From Comamonas sp. BIGb0124 (GTDB taxonomy: Bacteria > Pseudomonadota > Gammaproteobacteria > Burkholderiales > Burkholderiaceae_C): 64,000 bases of DNA. The translations under genes were made by a program, and so were the position numbers. Numbering within the stretch: the stretch's first letter is position 1; each line of letters opens with the position of its first letter. The notes beneath the pieces were generated by a model. The model was given only the letters and a program-made list of their open reading frames with translations. It was not told where the DNA came from and did not search any database. Below, piece by piece: positions 19,133 to 29,027 of this stretch. The stretch lies in assembly GCF_003752175.1 (NCBI RefSeq), contig NZ_RJVF01000011.1, positions 62,001-126,000 on the forward strand, read 5' to 3'.

Positions 19133-19588
19133 TCAGTCGTCCGTCTGCCCTGCCGCGGCGACGACCCGGCGCACGACATCGGGGGCGAATCCGCGCGAGA
19201 TCAGGAAACGCATCTGCTTGACCGTCTCCTGGGGGTTCTGCGGCGGCGCATCGAATTTTCGGCGCCACACGTCTTGTGCACGGGCCTGTTCGCTCTGGCG
19301 CAGTTCGGCCACGGTCTGCGCGACCAGCTCGGGGGGCAAACCCTTGGACTGCAGTTCCTGGCGGACTCGCGCGGTACCCAGCTTGGGCGCACGCCGATGC
19401 ACGACCGAAGCCGCCACACGCGCTTCACTGATGTAGCCCTTGGCCTGCAGCTCATCGAGCACGGCCTCGATCTCGCCCGGATGCGCCTCGTGCGGCGCCA
19501 GCTTGCGGGTCAGCTCGAGCCGCGAATGCTCGCGGCCCGCCAGGTAACGCAGCGCCCGGCCCTTGAGGGAAATCTGTTCAAAGCCCAT
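19133..19588 (-). CDS. recX: Regulatory protein RecX
   Basis: A 151-residue RecA modulator made of three-helix repeats. It begins GFEQISLKGRALRYLAGREHS, and the later segments RVRQELQSKGLPPELV and KQMRFLISRGFAPDVVRRVV are the characteristic repeats. RecX binds the RecA filament and restrains strand exchange. It starts 56 bases after the recA stop on the same strand, the standard recA-recX operon, and probably depends on read-through from recA. Confidence 0.93.
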   Translation of the reverse strand: MGFEQISLKGRALRYLAGREHSRLELTRKLAPHEAHPGEIEAVLDELQAKGYISEARVAASVVHRRAPKLGTARVRQELQSKGLPPELVAQTVAELRQSEQARAQDVWRRKFDAPPQNPQETVKQMRFLISRGFAPDVVRRVVAAAGQTDD

Positions 19589-19644
19589 GGTGTCGAGACA
19601 ACCTGTCGCTGGGTGAGAGGGATGGAGGGGCGGCGCGTCTCGAC

Positions 19645-20745
19645 TTATTCTTCCTTGACGGCAGCGGCGGCAGGTGCCTTGCGGCCCTTGCCTGCAGGTG
19701 CTCCGGCCTCGCCGGCTGTCGGGCTCAGTGCCGGCAGCGGCCGGATGCCCAGCGAATCGCGAACCTTGTTCTCGATCTCGTGCGCCAGCACGGGGTTCTC
19801 ACGCAGGAATTCGCGCGCGTTGTCACGGCCTTGACCGATCTTTTCGCCCTGGTAGGCATACCAGGCGCCCGCCTTGTCGATGATCTTGGCGTTGACACCC
19901 ATGTCGATGATCTCGCCCTCGCGGCTGATGCCCTCGCCGAACAGGATGTCGAACTCCGCGGTCTTGAAGGGAGGCGACACCTTGTTCTTGACGATCTTGA
20001 CCTTGGTCTCGTTGCCGATGGACTCGTCGCCCTTCTTGATGGTGCCGGTGCGGCGGATATCCAGGCGCACGGAGGCGTAGAACTTGAGCGCGTTTCCGCC
20101 GGTGGTCGTTTCCGGGGAACCGAACATCACGCCGATCTTCATGCGGATCTGGTTGATGAAGATGACCATGCAGTTGGTCTTCTTGATGGTACCCGTCAGC
20201 TTGCGCAGGGCCTGGCTCATGAGGCGGGCCTGCAGGCCCGGCAGGCTGTCGCCCATCTCGCCCTCGATTTCGGCCTTGGGCGTCAGCGCCGCGACCGAGT
20301 CGACCACGATGAGGTCGACGGCCCCGGAGCGCACCAGCGAATCGACGATCTCGAGTGCCTGTTCACCGGTGTCGGGCTGCGAGATGAGCAGGTCCTGCAG
20401 GTTGACGCCCAGTTTCTGGGCGTACTGGATGTCGAGTGCGTGTTCGGCATCGACGAAAGCGCATTGGCCGCCCTGGGCCTGCATTTCGGCGATGACCTGC
20501 AGGGTCAGCGTGGTCTTGCCCGAGGACTCGGGACCGTAGATTTCGACCACCCGGCCACGCGGCAGGCCGCCGACGCCCAGGGCCACGTCCAGACCCAGCG
20601 AGCCGGTGGAGACGACCTGGATGTCCTCGATCACTTCGCCCTCGCCGAGCCGCATGATGGTGCCCTTGCCGAACTGGCGTTCGATCTGGGCCAGAGCGGC
20701 TTGCAGAGCCTTGGCTTTTTCGCTGGTGTTGACGGGTGCGTCCAT
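19645..20745 (-). CDS. recA: Recombinase RecA
   Basis: A 366-residue DNA-dependent ATPase for homologous recombination and SOS induction. The start at 20745 ([20 protein letters not shown], with AAGGA 8 bases upstream) is chosen over the ATG 17 codons earlier. Walker [10 protein letters not shown] is near residue 68-76, VDSVAALTP near 148, and [10 protein letters not shown] precedes loop L1 and the FINQIR segment. The C-terminal tail is unusually Ala/Pro/Lys-rich and ends VKEE. The acidic end, which normally tempers activity, is short here. Confidence 0.98.
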   Translation of the reverse strand: MDAPVNTSEKAKALQAALAQIERQFGKGTIMRLGEGEVIEDIQVVSTGSLGLDVALGVGGLPRGRVVEIYGPESSGKTTLTLQVIAEMQAQGGQCAFVDAEHALDIQYAQKLGVNLQDLLISQPDTGEQALEIVDSLVRSGAVDLIVVDSVAALTPKAEIEGEMGDSLPGLQARLMSQALRKLTGTIKKTNCMVIFINQIRMKIGVMFGSPETTTGGNALKFYASVRLDIRRTGTIKKGDESIGNETKVKIVKNKVSPPFKTAEFDILFGEGISREGEIIDMGVNAKIIDKAGAWYAYQGEKIGQGRDNAREFLRENPVLAHEIENKVRDSLGIRPLPALSPTAGEAGAPAGKGRKAPAAAAVKEE

Positions 20746-20820
20746 GGTGTGTCCTTGCTGGATGTCGGGAAAAGAGGGGGCTTGCATCCACGCCATGTCT
20801 CACATGGTTCTGCATACAGT

Positions 20821-20836
20821 CTGGATGCTTGATCAG
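20821..20836 (-). promoter_or_regulatory. Imperfect LexA-box-like site upstream of recA
   Basis: The 16-mer CTGGATGCTTGATCAG keeps the CTG and CAG ends and the 16-base size of a CTGT-N8-ACAG SOS box, with one mismatch in each half. It lies 76 bases before the recA start in the recA-MarR divergent gap. SOS control of recA is expected from the family, but this site is weak. Confidence 0.3.
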
Positions 20837-20900
20837 TAGTTTCAGGGATTCATACCTTGCTGTAAATCGTTTTTTTAGTCAGTTTGCCTTATCATTGAGC

Positions 20901-21401
20901 ATGCCCACATCTTCTCCTCTGCATACGGACAACGATGGCTGGCAAGCCACTCACCTGGGACGCTGGCTGGGTCATGCGATGCGCCGCTTCGATGCCCGTG
21001 TGCTGGCGCTCATGGCCCATGACGACGAGGTGCCGCTGGCGCTCTCCAACCTCGCCGCGCGCGCCCAGATCAGCGCAGCCCATGTGCACATCACCCGTCA
21101 TCTGCCGCCTGCGGGCGCCCGGCTCACCGAACTGGCGGCCGGCGCCGGCATGAGCAAGCAGGCCATGGGCGACCTGGTCTCTCAGTGCGAAGCCTGGGGC
21201 CTCGTGCAGCGCCGACCGGATCCGCGCGACGCCCGCGCCAGGCAGGTGCTCTTCACCGATATCGGTCTGCAATGGCTGGCCGGTTTCAGGCGCGCCGTGG
21301 CCCAGGCCGAACAGGAGTTCAAGGCAGAGGTGGGCGCGGATGTGGCCACGGTAGTGGCCCTAGGTCTGGAAGCGTACGCCACGGGGTACGATGCGACTTG
21401 A
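20901..21401 (+). CDS. MarR-family transcriptional regulator
   Basis: A 166-residue winged-helix repressor. The recognition part is RLTELAAGAGMSKQAMGDLV (about residues 75-94), with the wing around VQRRPDPRDARARQVLFTDIG (about 101-121), whose D-x-R-D-x-R pattern is diagnostic for MarR. The start at 20901 lies after a non-conserved open stretch. It is head-to-head with recA and 36 bases before the TctD-like regulator, so it may share an operon with that two-component pair. Ligand and targets are unknown. Confidence 0.88.
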   Translation: MPTSSPLHTDNDGWQATHLGRWLGHAMRRFDARVLALMAHDDEVPLALSNLAARAQISAAHVHITRHLPPAGARLTELAAGAGMSKQAMGDLVSQCEAWGLVQRRPDPRDARARQVLFTDIGLQWLAGFRRAVAQAEQEFKAEVGADVATVVALGLEAYATGYDAT

Positions 21402-21437
21402 GGTCGCGGCCCCATGGCGGCCAGGGAAACTTCGACG

Positions 21438-22121
21438 ATGCGTATCCTGATAGCGGAAGATGACCAGGTTCTGGCCGACGGCCTGCTGCGCAGCCTGCGC
21501 AGTTCCGGTGCGGCCGTCGATCACGTCCCGAACGGGATTGATGCCGACACGGCCCTCATGACCCATGCGGCATTCGACCTGCTCATCCTCGATCTGGGCT
21601 TGCCCCGCCTGCACGGACTGGAAGTGCTCAAGCGACTGCGCACCCGCGGCAGCACCCTGCCGGTGCTCATCCTGACCGCCGCCGACAGCGTCGACGAGCG
21701 CGTCAAGGGCCTGGACTACGGAGCCGACGACTACATGGCCAAGCCGTTTTCGCTGCAAGAGCTCGAGGCGCGCGTGCGGGCACTCACGCGGCGCGGCATG
21801 GGCGGCGCCAGCAGCGTGATCCGGCATGGTCCTCTCACCTACGATCAGGCCGGCCGGGTGGCGACCATGGACGGCCGCATGGTCGAGCTTTCGGCCCGCG
21901 AGCTCGGCCTGCTGGAGGTCCTGCTGCAGCGCACCGGCCGCCTGGTGAGCAAGGAGCAACTGGTCGATCGCCTCTGCGAATGGGGCGAGGAAGTCAGCAA
22001 CAACGCCATCGAGGTCTACATCCACCGGCTGCGCAAGAAGATCGAGCGCGGTCCCGTGCGCATCGCCACCGTGCGAGGCCTGGGCTACTGCCTGGAAAAG
22101 ATCGAAACCGCGCCGGCTTGA
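21438..22121 (+). CDS. OmpR-family response regulator (TctD/QseB-like)
   Basis: A 227-residue regulator starting MRILIAEDDQVLADGL. The receiver has Asp8-Asp9, the phospho-acceptor Asp52 (LLILDLGLP), Thr in LILTAAD and Lys in YMAKPFS. The winged-helix half has ELSARELGLLEVLLQRTGRL and NAIEVYIHRLRKKI with the VRGLGYCL wing. An ATG 8 codons earlier is in frame but less conserved. The sensor kinase follows after 91 bases. This MarR-regulator-kinase block beside recA is recurrent in Burkholderiales. Confidence 0.92.
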   Translation: MRILIAEDDQVLADGLLRSLRSSGAAVDHVPNGIDADTALMTHAAFDLLILDLGLPRLHGLEVLKRLRTRGSTLPVLILTAADSVDERVKGLDYGADDYMAKPFSLQELEARVRALTRRGMGGASSVIRHGPLTYDQAGRVATMDGRMVELSARELGLLEVLLQRTGRLVSKEQLVDRLCEWGEEVSNNAIEVYIHRLRKKIERGPVRIATVRGLGYCLEKIETAPA

Positions 22122-22212
22122 GCCGCAACGGCATGCCGCAAGGTATGCTGGCGAACGCGCTCCGGCCGCCTCGGCGGTCGAATTCGCCCTCACCCGCCCG
22201 GTCATCCGCACC

Positions 22213-23682
22213 ATGAAGTTCTTCAAGCGCGAGCAACGTTCGCTGTTCGGCGAGATCCTCGACTGGATGCTGACGCCGTTGCTGGTCCTCTGGCCGGCCA
22301 GCCTGGCCCTGACCTGGCTGGTCGCACAGAACATCGCCGCACGCCCGTTCGACCGCGCGCTCGAACACAACGTACGCGATCTGGGCCGGCAGGTGCGGCT
22401 TCAGGACGACCAGCTCCGCCTGACACTGGCGCCCGAATCGGCCCTGCTGCGCGTGGACAACGTCGATCAGGTCTTCTACCAGGTCCAGGACACACGCGGC
22501 ACCTGGGTGAGCGGCGACCGCCAGTTCCCGGCCCCGACCCCCGACGAGCTCGCCGCACCGGGCGCCATCCAGCTGCGCGACGGGGTGATGCACGGGGCCG
22601 ATGTCCGCATCGCCTATGCCTGGTTCAAGCCCGACACCTTCTCGGACCGGCTGGTCCTGGTCCAGGTGGCCGAGACCCTCGAAAAACGTGCCGCCCTGGC
22701 CAGCGAGATCATCAAGGGCGTCATGCTGCCCCAGTTCGTGATCCTGCCGCTGGCCGTGCTGCTGGTCTGGCTGGCGCTGGCGCGGGGCATCCGTCCGCTG
22801 CACGAGCTGGAACAGCGCATCCGCAGCCGCAAACCCGACGACATGAGCCCGATCGACGATGCCATCGCCCCGCTGGAGGTGGCGCCGCTGGTGGGCGCAG
22901 TCAACGACCTGCTGCTGAGGCTGAACCGCTCCATCGAAACCCAGAAACGTTTCCTGGCCGATGCGGCCCATCAGCTGAAGACGCCATTGGCCGGTCTGCG
23001 CATGCAGGCCGATCTGGCGCTGCGCGCCGATGCCAGCGCCGAGGACCTCAAGCTCTCGCTCAAGCAGATCGGGCGCTCGAGCATCCGGGCGACGCACACC
23101 GTCAATCAGCTGCTCTCGCTTGCCCGCGCCGAGGGCAGCGGCCGCGGCGTCTCGCGCCAGCCCATCGACCTGGCACAGCTGACGATGGAAGTCGTCCAGG
23201 ATTCGGTTCCGCATGCACTCGAGCGCCGCATCGACCTCGGCTACGAAGGTCTTCGGCCCGGCGATGAAGGCGGCCAGTTGATCGGACAGCCGACGCTGCT
23301 GCAGGAGCTCGTGCGCAATCTGGTCGACAACGCCATCAACTACACGGCGCCGGTGGCCCAGGGGGGTTCGCGTGCGGCAGCCGAATCCGGCTCAGAGCCC
23401 GGCGTAGTCACCGTACGGGTCCTGGCCGACCCCTACAGCGGCGTGCTGCTGCTGCGCGTGGAAGACAACGGACCGGGCATCAGCCGCGCCGAGCGCGCAT
23501 TGGTCTTTCAACCGTTCTATCGCTCGCTGGGCACCGACGCCGACGGGTCGGGCCTGGGACTGGCCATCGTCGACGAGATCGCACGCCAGCATGGCGCCAG
23601 CGTCGACATCCAGGATACACGCGCCCATCCCGCCCGCCCGGGAGCCAGCCTGACCGTGCGTTTTCTCACCCGTTCGGCCTGA
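22213..23682 (+). CDS. TctE-like sensor histidine kinase
   Basis: A 489-residue kinase. It has an N-terminal span near 20-40, a periplasmic domain of about 130 residues, and a second span near 175-195 followed by a HAMP-like linker. The HisKA box is DAAHQLKTPLAGLRMQADL (His near 253). The ATPase boxes are LVDNAINYTAP, VEDNGPGI and GSGLGLAIVDEIA. Such kinases pair with TctD-type regulators and often sense di- or tricarboxylates, but the ligand is not shown here. It forms a two-gene unit with the regulator immediately upstream. Confidence 0.92.
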   Translation: MKFFKREQRSLFGEILDWMLTPLLVLWPASLALTWLVAQNIAARPFDRALEHNVRDLGRQVRLQDDQLRLTLAPESALLRVDNVDQVFYQVQDTRGTWVSGDRQFPAPTPDELAAPGAIQLRDGVMHGADVRIAYAWFKPDTFSDRLVLVQVAETLEKRAALASEIIKGVMLPQFVILPLAVLLVWLALARGIRPLHELEQRIRSRKPDDMSPIDDAIAPLEVAPLVGAVNDLLLRLNRSIETQKRFLADAAHQLKTPLAGLRMQADLALRADASAEDLKLSLKQIGRSSIRATHTVNQLLSLARAEGSGRGVSRQPIDLAQLTMEVVQDSVPHALERRIDLGYEGLRPGDEGGQLIGQPTLLQELVRNLVDNAINYTAPVAQGGSRAAAESGSEPGVVTVRVLADPYSGVLLLRVEDNGPGISRAERALVFQPFYRSLGTDADGSGLGLAIVDEIARQHGASVDIQDTRAHPARPGASLTVRFLTRSA

Positions 23683-23766
23683 TCGCCTCTGAACGGGCGA
23701 TACGGCGGGGTTCGAGACCTCGTGTTGCCGCGCCGGCATCGATGCGGGCCACAGGTACACCGGCCT

Positions 23767-24423
23767 TCAACCGGCCAGACGCGGATTGAGGCTGTAGGTG
23801 GCCGTGACAGCCGCTTCGGCCAGGACATGGCCCTGCAGCGCCGCCAGCACCTGGGCGCCGGTCAGCGCATGATGCTCGGGGATCTCGAGCCGCGGCACAT
23901 CCACCGCATACACGGTGAACACGTAGCGGTGGACGATGCTGTCGTTCCATGGCGGACAGGCCCCGTCGTAACCGTAGTAGTCGCCCTTCATGTCCGCATC
24001 GCCGGCGAACCAGCCGGTGTAATCGTTGAGACCGTGGCGCACGCCATCGGCTACCGGCAGATCGGGACGGGGGCCTTTCTTGCCGCGCGGCGTGACGCCA
24101 TGACTGTGCGTGCCTGCGACAATCTCGCGCGCGTCGGCCGGCAGGTTGATCAGCACCCAGTGGAAAAAATCGACGCGGGGCAGGTCGTGGGGGACTTCAC
24201 GGTCTTCCCGATTGACGTCGTCGCCCCGGCTGGGCACGTCGGGGTCGTGGCAGACGACCACGAACGACAGGGTGCCGTCGGGCACGTCGGACCAGGCCAG
24301 ATGGGGATTGCGGTTGGACGAAAGCGCGACATGTCCCTCGCTCGCGACTTTGCCGAAAGCGAACTCGACGGGCAGCGTGGCGTCGTTGGCAAAACTGGTG
24401 CTGGTGAGTCTCATGGCGTCCAT
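23767..24423 (-). CDS. YbhB/YbcL-family (PEBP fold) protein
   Basis: A 218-residue protein of the bacterial phosphatidylethanolamine-binding/Raf-kinase-inhibitor fold. The ligand pocket motifs are CHDPDVPSRGDD (DPD near residue 60), the FFHWVLINLP strand (about 86-95), and YGYDGACPPWNDSIVHRY near 150, matching the GxxPP and H-R-Y pattern. There is no signal peptide, so it is cytoplasmic. The first ATG and one three codons in (24414) are both possible. It is longer than E. coli YbhB because of insertions around 65-80 and 105-125. Function in bacteria is not settled. Confidence 0.85.
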   Translation of the reverse strand: MDAMRLTSTSFANDATLPVEFAFGKVASEGHVALSSNRNPHLAWSDVPDGTLSFVVVCHDPDVPSRGDDVNREDREVPHDLPRVDFFHWVLINLPADAREIVAGTHSHGVTPRGKKGPRPDLPVADGVRHGLNDYTGWFAGDADMKGDYYGYDGACPPWNDSIVHRYVFTVYAVDVPRLEIPEHHALTGAQVLAALQGHVLAEAAVTATYSLNPRLAG

Positions 24424-24575
24424 CCTGGAAAGTCGGTCTTCTGTGACCTTTCAGTCTAGCCCAGGCGGTCCATCCACAAAAGGGGCACCCGGGGGGCCTG
24501 TGGCGAGCCGTCATGCCGCCAGCACGCGGACCGGCAGACGCGTAGACTGTCCGTTTTGACCGACCCTGCCGTTCC

Positions 24576-25730
24576 ATGAATACCCGTGCCTGGCTTGAAA
24601 GACTGGTGTCGTTCGACACCACCAGCCGCAACTCCAACCTGGCCCTGATCGAAACCGTGCGCGACGCCCTCGCCGCTCAAGGTCTGGCACCCCAGCTCGT
24701 GCATGCGCCTTCGGGCGACAAAGCCAATCTCTTCGTGACGCTGCCTGCGCAAGACGGCGCGACCCAGGGCGGCATCGTCCTGTCGGGCCATACCGATGTG
24801 GTGCCGGTCGACGGACAGGCCTGGACCAGCGACCCCTTCGCGCTCGCCGAACGCGACGGCCGGCTCTATGGCCGCGGCGCGGCCGACATGAAGGGTTTCA
24901 TCGCCACCGCGCTGGCCCTGGTGCCCGAGTTCCTGGCGATGCCGCGCAGCAAACCCCTCCACCTGGCCCTGTCGTACGACGAGGAGATCGGCTGCGTCGG
25001 CGCACCGGTGATGCTGGCCGAGCTCCAGCGGCGCGGCATTCGTGCCGATGGCTGCGTGGTGGGCGAGCCCACCGGCATGCAGGTGGTGGTGGCCCACAAG
25101 GGGGTCAATCTGTTCCGCTGCCGCGTCCATGGCAAGGCTGCCCACTCCTCGCTCACGCCGCGCGGCTGCAACGCGATCGAGCATGCGGCCCGGCTGATCT
25201 GCCGCATCCGCGACATCGCGGACCACTACCAGTCGCAAGGACCGTTCGACACCTTCTACGACGTGCCCTACACGACCCTGACGACCAACCAGATCCACGG
25301 CGGCATCGCGGTCAACACCATCCCCGACCTGTGTGAGTTCGGCTACGAGTTCCGCAATCTGCCGGGCATGCCGGTCGACACCATCCAGCAGCAGATCGAA
25401 CAGTACGTGAAGGACGAACTGCTGCCCCGCATGCGGCGCGAACACGCCGACGCCTCGATCGAGATCCAGCGTGGAGCCCGTGCCCCGGCGCTCGAGGCCT
25501 CTGAGCAGGAAGCCATCACTCGGCTGGTGCGCGCCCTGACGCGGGACGAGCAGACCCGCAAGGTGGCCTACGGCACCGAGGCCGGTCTGTTCCAGAATGC
25601 GGGCGTGCCGGCCCTGGTGTGCGGACCCGGCCACATCGAGCAGGCCCACAAGCCCGACGAGTTCGTCGAGATCGCCCAGCTCGAGGCCTGCGAGAACTTC
25701 CTGCGCCAGTTGGGCCGCTCGCTGGCCTGA
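24576..25730 (+). CDS. argE: Acetylornithine deacetylase
   Basis: A 384-residue M20-family zinc hydrolase. Motifs are LSGHTDVVPVDG (about residues 70-81, first zinc His and Asp), YGRGAADMKGF (about 103-113) and SYDEEIGCVGAP (about 135-146) with the catalytic Glu pair; a late His in CGPGHIEQAHKPDEF (about 350) completes the site. It removes acetate from N-acetylornithine in the linear arginine pathway. It could act on other N-acyl amino acids, but length and motifs fit ArgE best. It is convergent with leuA, with 61 bases between stops. Confidence 0.9.
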   Translation: MNTRAWLERLVSFDTTSRNSNLALIETVRDALAAQGLAPQLVHAPSGDKANLFVTLPAQDGATQGGIVLSGHTDVVPVDGQAWTSDPFALAERDGRLYGRGAADMKGFIATALALVPEFLAMPRSKPLHLALSYDEEIGCVGAPVMLAELQRRGIRADGCVVGEPTGMQVVVAHKGVNLFRCRVHGKAAHSSLTPRGCNAIEHAARLICRIRDIADHYQSQGPFDTFYDVPYTTLTTNQIHGGIAVNTIPDLCEFGYEFRNLPGMPVDTIQQQIEQYVKDELLPRMRREHADASIEIQRGARAPALEASEQEAITRLVRALTRDEQTRKVAYGTEAGLFQNAGVPALVCGPGHIEQAHKPDEFVEIAQLEACENFLRQLGRSLA

Positions 25731-25791
25731 CAGGCCGCACAGCCCGGGCGGCCCGGCCCCATCGGTCGGACGGCTCGGCCTGCCGCGGTCT

Positions 25792-27507
25792 TCAGGCCGC
25801 CTGCACTTCGGTGGGTCGGGCGTCGAAGAAACGCGCCTGATCGGCCGCATCGCTGCGTGCGTACAGCCGGTTCACGCCGCTGACCACCGCCTGAATGGAG
25901 GCCGTCAGGATGTTGGCATGCATGCCCACGCCGAACGTGCTGCCGACCGTGTCGGTGCGCGCGACTTCGGCATAGGCGACGGCCGTGGCATTGGCACCCT
26001 GCCCCATGGCACGTTCCTCGTAGTGATGCAGCGTGACGGGCAGGCCGATCGCATGGACCAACGCATCGAGCGGGCCGTTGCCCACGCCTTCGAAACGCAC
26101 GTCCTGCCCGTGCAGGGTGGCGTGGACGACGATGTGCTGCTCGTCGCCACGGTCGCTCAGCGCATGGCTCTTGTAGGCGAACGGGGCCTTGGCCTGCACA
26201 TACTCGCTCTGGAACAGGCCCCAGAGCTGCTGCGCCGTGACCTCCTGGCCGGTTTCATCGGTGACCTGCTGCACGGCACCGCTGAACTCCACCTGAAGGC
26301 GGCGCGGCATCACCAGACCGTAGACCGACTCGAGCAGATAGGCGATACCGCCCTTGCCGGACTGGCTGTTGACCCGGATCACCGAATCGTAGGTACGGCC
26401 CAGGTCGGCCGGATCGATGGGCATGTAGGGCACATCCCAGCTGGCATCGGGCTTCTGGGCGGCAAAACCCTTCTTGATGGCATCCTGGTGGCTGCCGGAA
26501 AACGCGGTGAACACCAGATCGCCGACGTAGGGATGGCGCGGGTGGATGGGCAACTGGTTGCAGTCCTCCACCGTGCGGGCGATGTCGTTGATGCGCGAGA
26601 AATCGAGACCGGGGTGCACACCCTGGGTGTAGAGATTGAGTGCCAGCGTCACGATATCGACGTTGCCGGTGCGCTCGCCGTTGCCGAACAGGCAGCCTTC
26701 GACGCGGTCGGCACCGGCCATCACGGCCAGCTCGGCCGCGGCGACACCCGTTCCGCGGTCATTGTGCGGGTGCACGCTGATGATCACGCTCTCGCGGTTC
26801 TTGAGGTTGCGGCACATCCATTCGATCTGGTCGGCGTAGACGTTGGGCGTGGCGCACTCCACGGTCGCCGGCAGGTTGAGGATCATCTTGTGCTCGGGCG
26901 TGGGCTGGAACACGTCGATCACGGCTTCGCTGACTTCCTTCACCACTTCCAGCTCGGAGGTCGAGAACACCTCGGGGCTGTACTGGTAGACCCATTCGGT
27001 CTCGGGATACTGCGCCGTCACCTTCTTGATGTGGGTGGCGGCGTCGACGGCGATCTTCTTGACGCCTGCCACGTCGGTGTTGAACACGATGCGGCGGAAA
27101 TTGGGCGCCACGGCGTTGTAGACGTGGAGGATGACGCGCTTGGCGCCACGGCACGATTCGATGGTGCGCTCGATCAGGTCCTCGCGGGCCTGCGTCAGCA
27201 CCTCGATGGCCACGTCGTCCGGGATGTGGCCGTCCTCGATGAGTTCACGCACGAAATCGAAATCGGTCTGCGAGGCCGAAGGAAAACCGACCTCGATCTC
27301 CTTGAAGCCGATCGACACCAGCATCTTGTAGAACTGCATCTTGCGATCGCGGTTCATGGGCTCGAACAGCGACTGGTTGCCGTCGCGAAGGTCGGTGCTC
27401 ATCCAGATGGGCGCCTTGTCGATCACGCGCGAAGGCCACTGGCGATCCGTCAACTGGATGGGGGCGAAGGCGCGGTACTTGGTAGAAGGGTTCTGGAGCA
27501 TGGTCAT
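25792..27507 (-). CDS. leuA: 2-Isopropylmalate synthase (long LeuA2 form)
   Basis: A 571-residue enzyme condensing acetyl-CoA with 2-ketoisovalerate, the first step of leucine synthesis. It starts [20 protein letters not shown] (a second ATG is two codons in). The metal/catalytic motif [17 protein letters not shown] is near residue 35-51, [20 protein letters not shown] near 245, and [19 protein letters not shown] near 275. The C-terminal 130 residues form the leucine-feedback regulatory domain. The 5' leader, about 420 bases, contains a Leu-rich peptide and a terminator, indicating attenuation control. Confidence 0.96.
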   Translation of the reverse strand: MTMLQNPSTKYRAFAPIQLTDRQWPSRVIDKAPIWMSTDLRDGNQSLFEPMNRDRKMQFYKMLVSIGFKEIEVGFPSASQTDFDFVRELIEDGHIPDDVAIEVLTQAREDLIERTIESCRGAKRVILHVYNAVAPNFRRIVFNTDVAGVKKIAVDAATHIKKVTAQYPETEWVYQYSPEVFSTSELEVVKEVSEAVIDVFQPTPEHKMILNLPATVECATPNVYADQIEWMCRNLKNRESVIISVHPHNDRGTGVAAAELAVMAGADRVEGCLFGNGERTGNVDIVTLALNLYTQGVHPGLDFSRINDIARTVEDCNQLPIHPRHPYVGDLVFTAFSGSHQDAIKKGFAAQKPDASWDVPYMPIDPADLGRTYDSVIRVNSQSGKGGIAYLLESVYGLVMPRRLQVEFSGAVQQVTDETGQEVTAQQLWGLFQSEYVQAKAPFAYKSHALSDRGDEQHIVVHATLHGQDVRFEGVGNGPLDALVHAIGLPVTLHHYEERAMGQGANATAVAYAEVARTDTVGSTFGVGMHANILTASIQAVVSGVNRLYARSDAADQARFFDARPTEVQAA

Positions 27508-27719
27508 GATGGGAACTCGAAAGGCAAATCGGAAAAAGAAGTCAGCGGGCGTGGCCGGGAGCCGCACATCGGTGCGCACTCTCGAAGACAGCCACCTGGC
27601 AACCACCGGTCAGGGCCAGGCGACCGGTCGATAGTCGCCGGGGGCACAGGACGTGGGCCGAGAGCTGCTGAGAATTCTTCATGATCGGACGGGTGGTTGT
27701 CGAAAGGCGGACGGAAAAC

Positions 27720-27753
27720 AAAAAAGCGTGTGGCACGAAGGGTGCGACACGCT
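27720..27753 (-). terminator. leuA leader: Attenuator terminator of leuA
   Basis: On the minus strand a 12-bp stem with one mismatch (right arm 27742-27753, left arm 27725-27736) and a five-base loop runs into six U (A-run 27720-27725). It lies 25 bases after the stop of the Leu-rich leader peptide and 213 bases before leuA, so it would abort leuA transcription when leucyl-tRNA is plentiful. Confidence 0.85.
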
Positions 27754-27778
27754 GCTGGGAAGAGGGATGAACCGGAAA

Positions 27779-27928
27779 CTAGACGCGCGCCGCCAACTGA
27801 ACTAGACCTAGGGCTAGTAGGGACAGCGATAGCAGGGCAGCAGACAGCTGCACCATGCGGCGCGTACGCAACGCATCCTGCACGCGCAGGGCGGCATGGA
27901 CTTGGGCGGTGGGCGTACGGTGGGTCAT
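27779..27928 (-). CDS. leuL: leuA leader peptide
   Basis: A 49-residue ORF from ATG 27928, or 25 residues from ATG 27856, too short for standard annotation. Its C-terminal half, LLSLSLLALGLVQLA, contains eight Leu, five of them written with CTA, while CTG dominates elsewhere in this GC-rich window. The stop is followed after 25 bases by the attenuator hairpin. Ribosome stalling at these codons when leucyl-tRNA is short would favour an antiterminator, as known for leucine operons of enterobacteria. Neither start has a strong Shine-Dalgarno; the ATG at 27928 lies almost on the predicted transcription start and could be leaderless. Confidence 0.75.
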   Translation of the reverse strand: MTHRTPTAQVHAALRVQDALRTRRMVQLSAALLSLSLLALGLVQLAARV

Positions 27929-27937
27929 GCGGAAGCC

Positions 27938-27967
27938 ATCATGCACCGCCCCGTCTCGACTTGTCAA
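27938..27967 (-). promoter_or_regulatory. Sigma-70 promoter of the leuA leader
   Basis: On the minus strand TTGACA (27967-27962, a perfect -35) is followed after 18 bases by CATGAT (27943-27938, four of six matches to -10). The start would fall near 27931. It lies just past the cysA stop and reads toward the leader peptide. Confidence 0.6.
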
Positions 27968-27998
27968 GCCGGGGCGATCCCGTATTCCGATGACCGGA

Positions 27999-28988
27999 TC
28001 AGCGGGGTTCGGCCGGCTGCCAGGCCTTGGGCCTGAAATACAGCACCTGTCCGCGGCCCAGTTCGCTCAGGCTCTGGTCGTCGTGGGGCACTTCGGCCTC
28101 GAGCAGCTCGTCCTGCCCGTCGACACGCAGCGAGACCCGCGTGATCGCGCCCAGCGGGCGGATGTCGCGCACTTCGCTGGTCCGGAATCCGTCCTGCGGC
28201 TGGCGCGAGAGCTGCACGTCGTGCGGACGGAACAGGATCTCGTGATCGCCCTCCTGGCGCAGGCGATTGGAGTCGCCCAGGAAGTGGTAGACGAACGGGC
28301 TGGCCGGCTTGGCCAGCAGTTCGGCCGGCGTGCCGACCTGCTCGATCACGCCCTTGTTGATGATCACCACGCGGTCCGCCACTTCGAGCGCTTCTTCCTG
28401 GTCGTGGGTGACGAAGACCGAGGTCAGATGCACCTCGTCGTGCAGACGGGCCAGCCAGCGGCGCAGTTCCTTGCGCACCTTGGCGTCGAGCGCACCGAAG
28501 GGCTCGTCGAGCAGCAGCACCTTGGGTTCCACGGCCAGTGCACGCGCCAGGGCGATGCGCTGGCGCTGGCCGCCCGACAACTGGGCCGGATAACGGTCGG
28601 CGAGCCAGTCGAGCTGGACCAGGTCGAGCAGACGGTGCACCTTGTCGCGGATCACCGCCTCGCTGGGCCGCTGGCCGCGCGGCTTGACGCGCAGGCCGAA
28701 GGCCACGTTCTCGAACACCGTGAGGTGGCGGAACAGCGCGTAGTGCTGGAACACGAAACCCACGTTGCGCTCGCGCACATGCACGTCGGTGGTGTCTTCG
28801 CCCGAGAACAGGATGCTGCCCGTGTCCGGCGTCTCCAGCCCCGCGATGATGCGCAGCAGCGTGGTCTTGCCGCAACCGGACGGGCCGAGCAGCGCGATCA
28901 GCTCGCCCGTGTTGATGTGCAGATTGACATCGCGCAGCGCGTGAAAGCTGCCGAAATGCTTGTCGATGTGCTGGATTTCGATGCTCAT
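27999..28988 (-). CDS. cysA: Sulfate/thiosulfate ABC transporter ATP-binding protein
   Basis: A 329-residue ATPase. Walker A is [14 protein letters not shown] (about residues 33-46), the signature is [17 protein letters not shown] (about 135), Walker B is [20 protein letters not shown] (about 156), and the switch His is in [18 protein letters not shown]-terminal TOBE-like regulatory domain follows. [23 protein letters not shown] and IRPHDV-type residues are typical of CysA. It is the last gene of sbp-cysT-cysW-cysA. The start is supported by [15 protein letters not shown]. Confidence 0.95.
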   Translation of the reverse strand: MSIEIQHIDKHFGSFHALRDVNLHINTGELIALLGPSGCGKTTLLRIIAGLETPDTGSILFSGEDTTDVHVRERNVGFVFQHYALFRHLTVFENVAFGLRVKPRGQRPSEAVIRDKVHRLLDLVQLDWLADRYPAQLSGGQRQRIALARALAVEPKVLLLDEPFGALDAKVRKELRRWLARLHDEVHLTSVFVTHDQEEALEVADRVVIINKGVIEQVGTPAELLAKPASPFVYHFLGDSNRLRQEGDHEILFRPHDVQLSRQPQDGFRTSEVRDIRPLGAITRVSLRVDGQDELLEAEVPHDDQSLSELGRGQVLYFRPKAWQPAEPR

Positions 28989-29027
28989 GATGATTCAGCG
29001 TAGAAGTTCGGGGCGGGCCGGTCGGGC

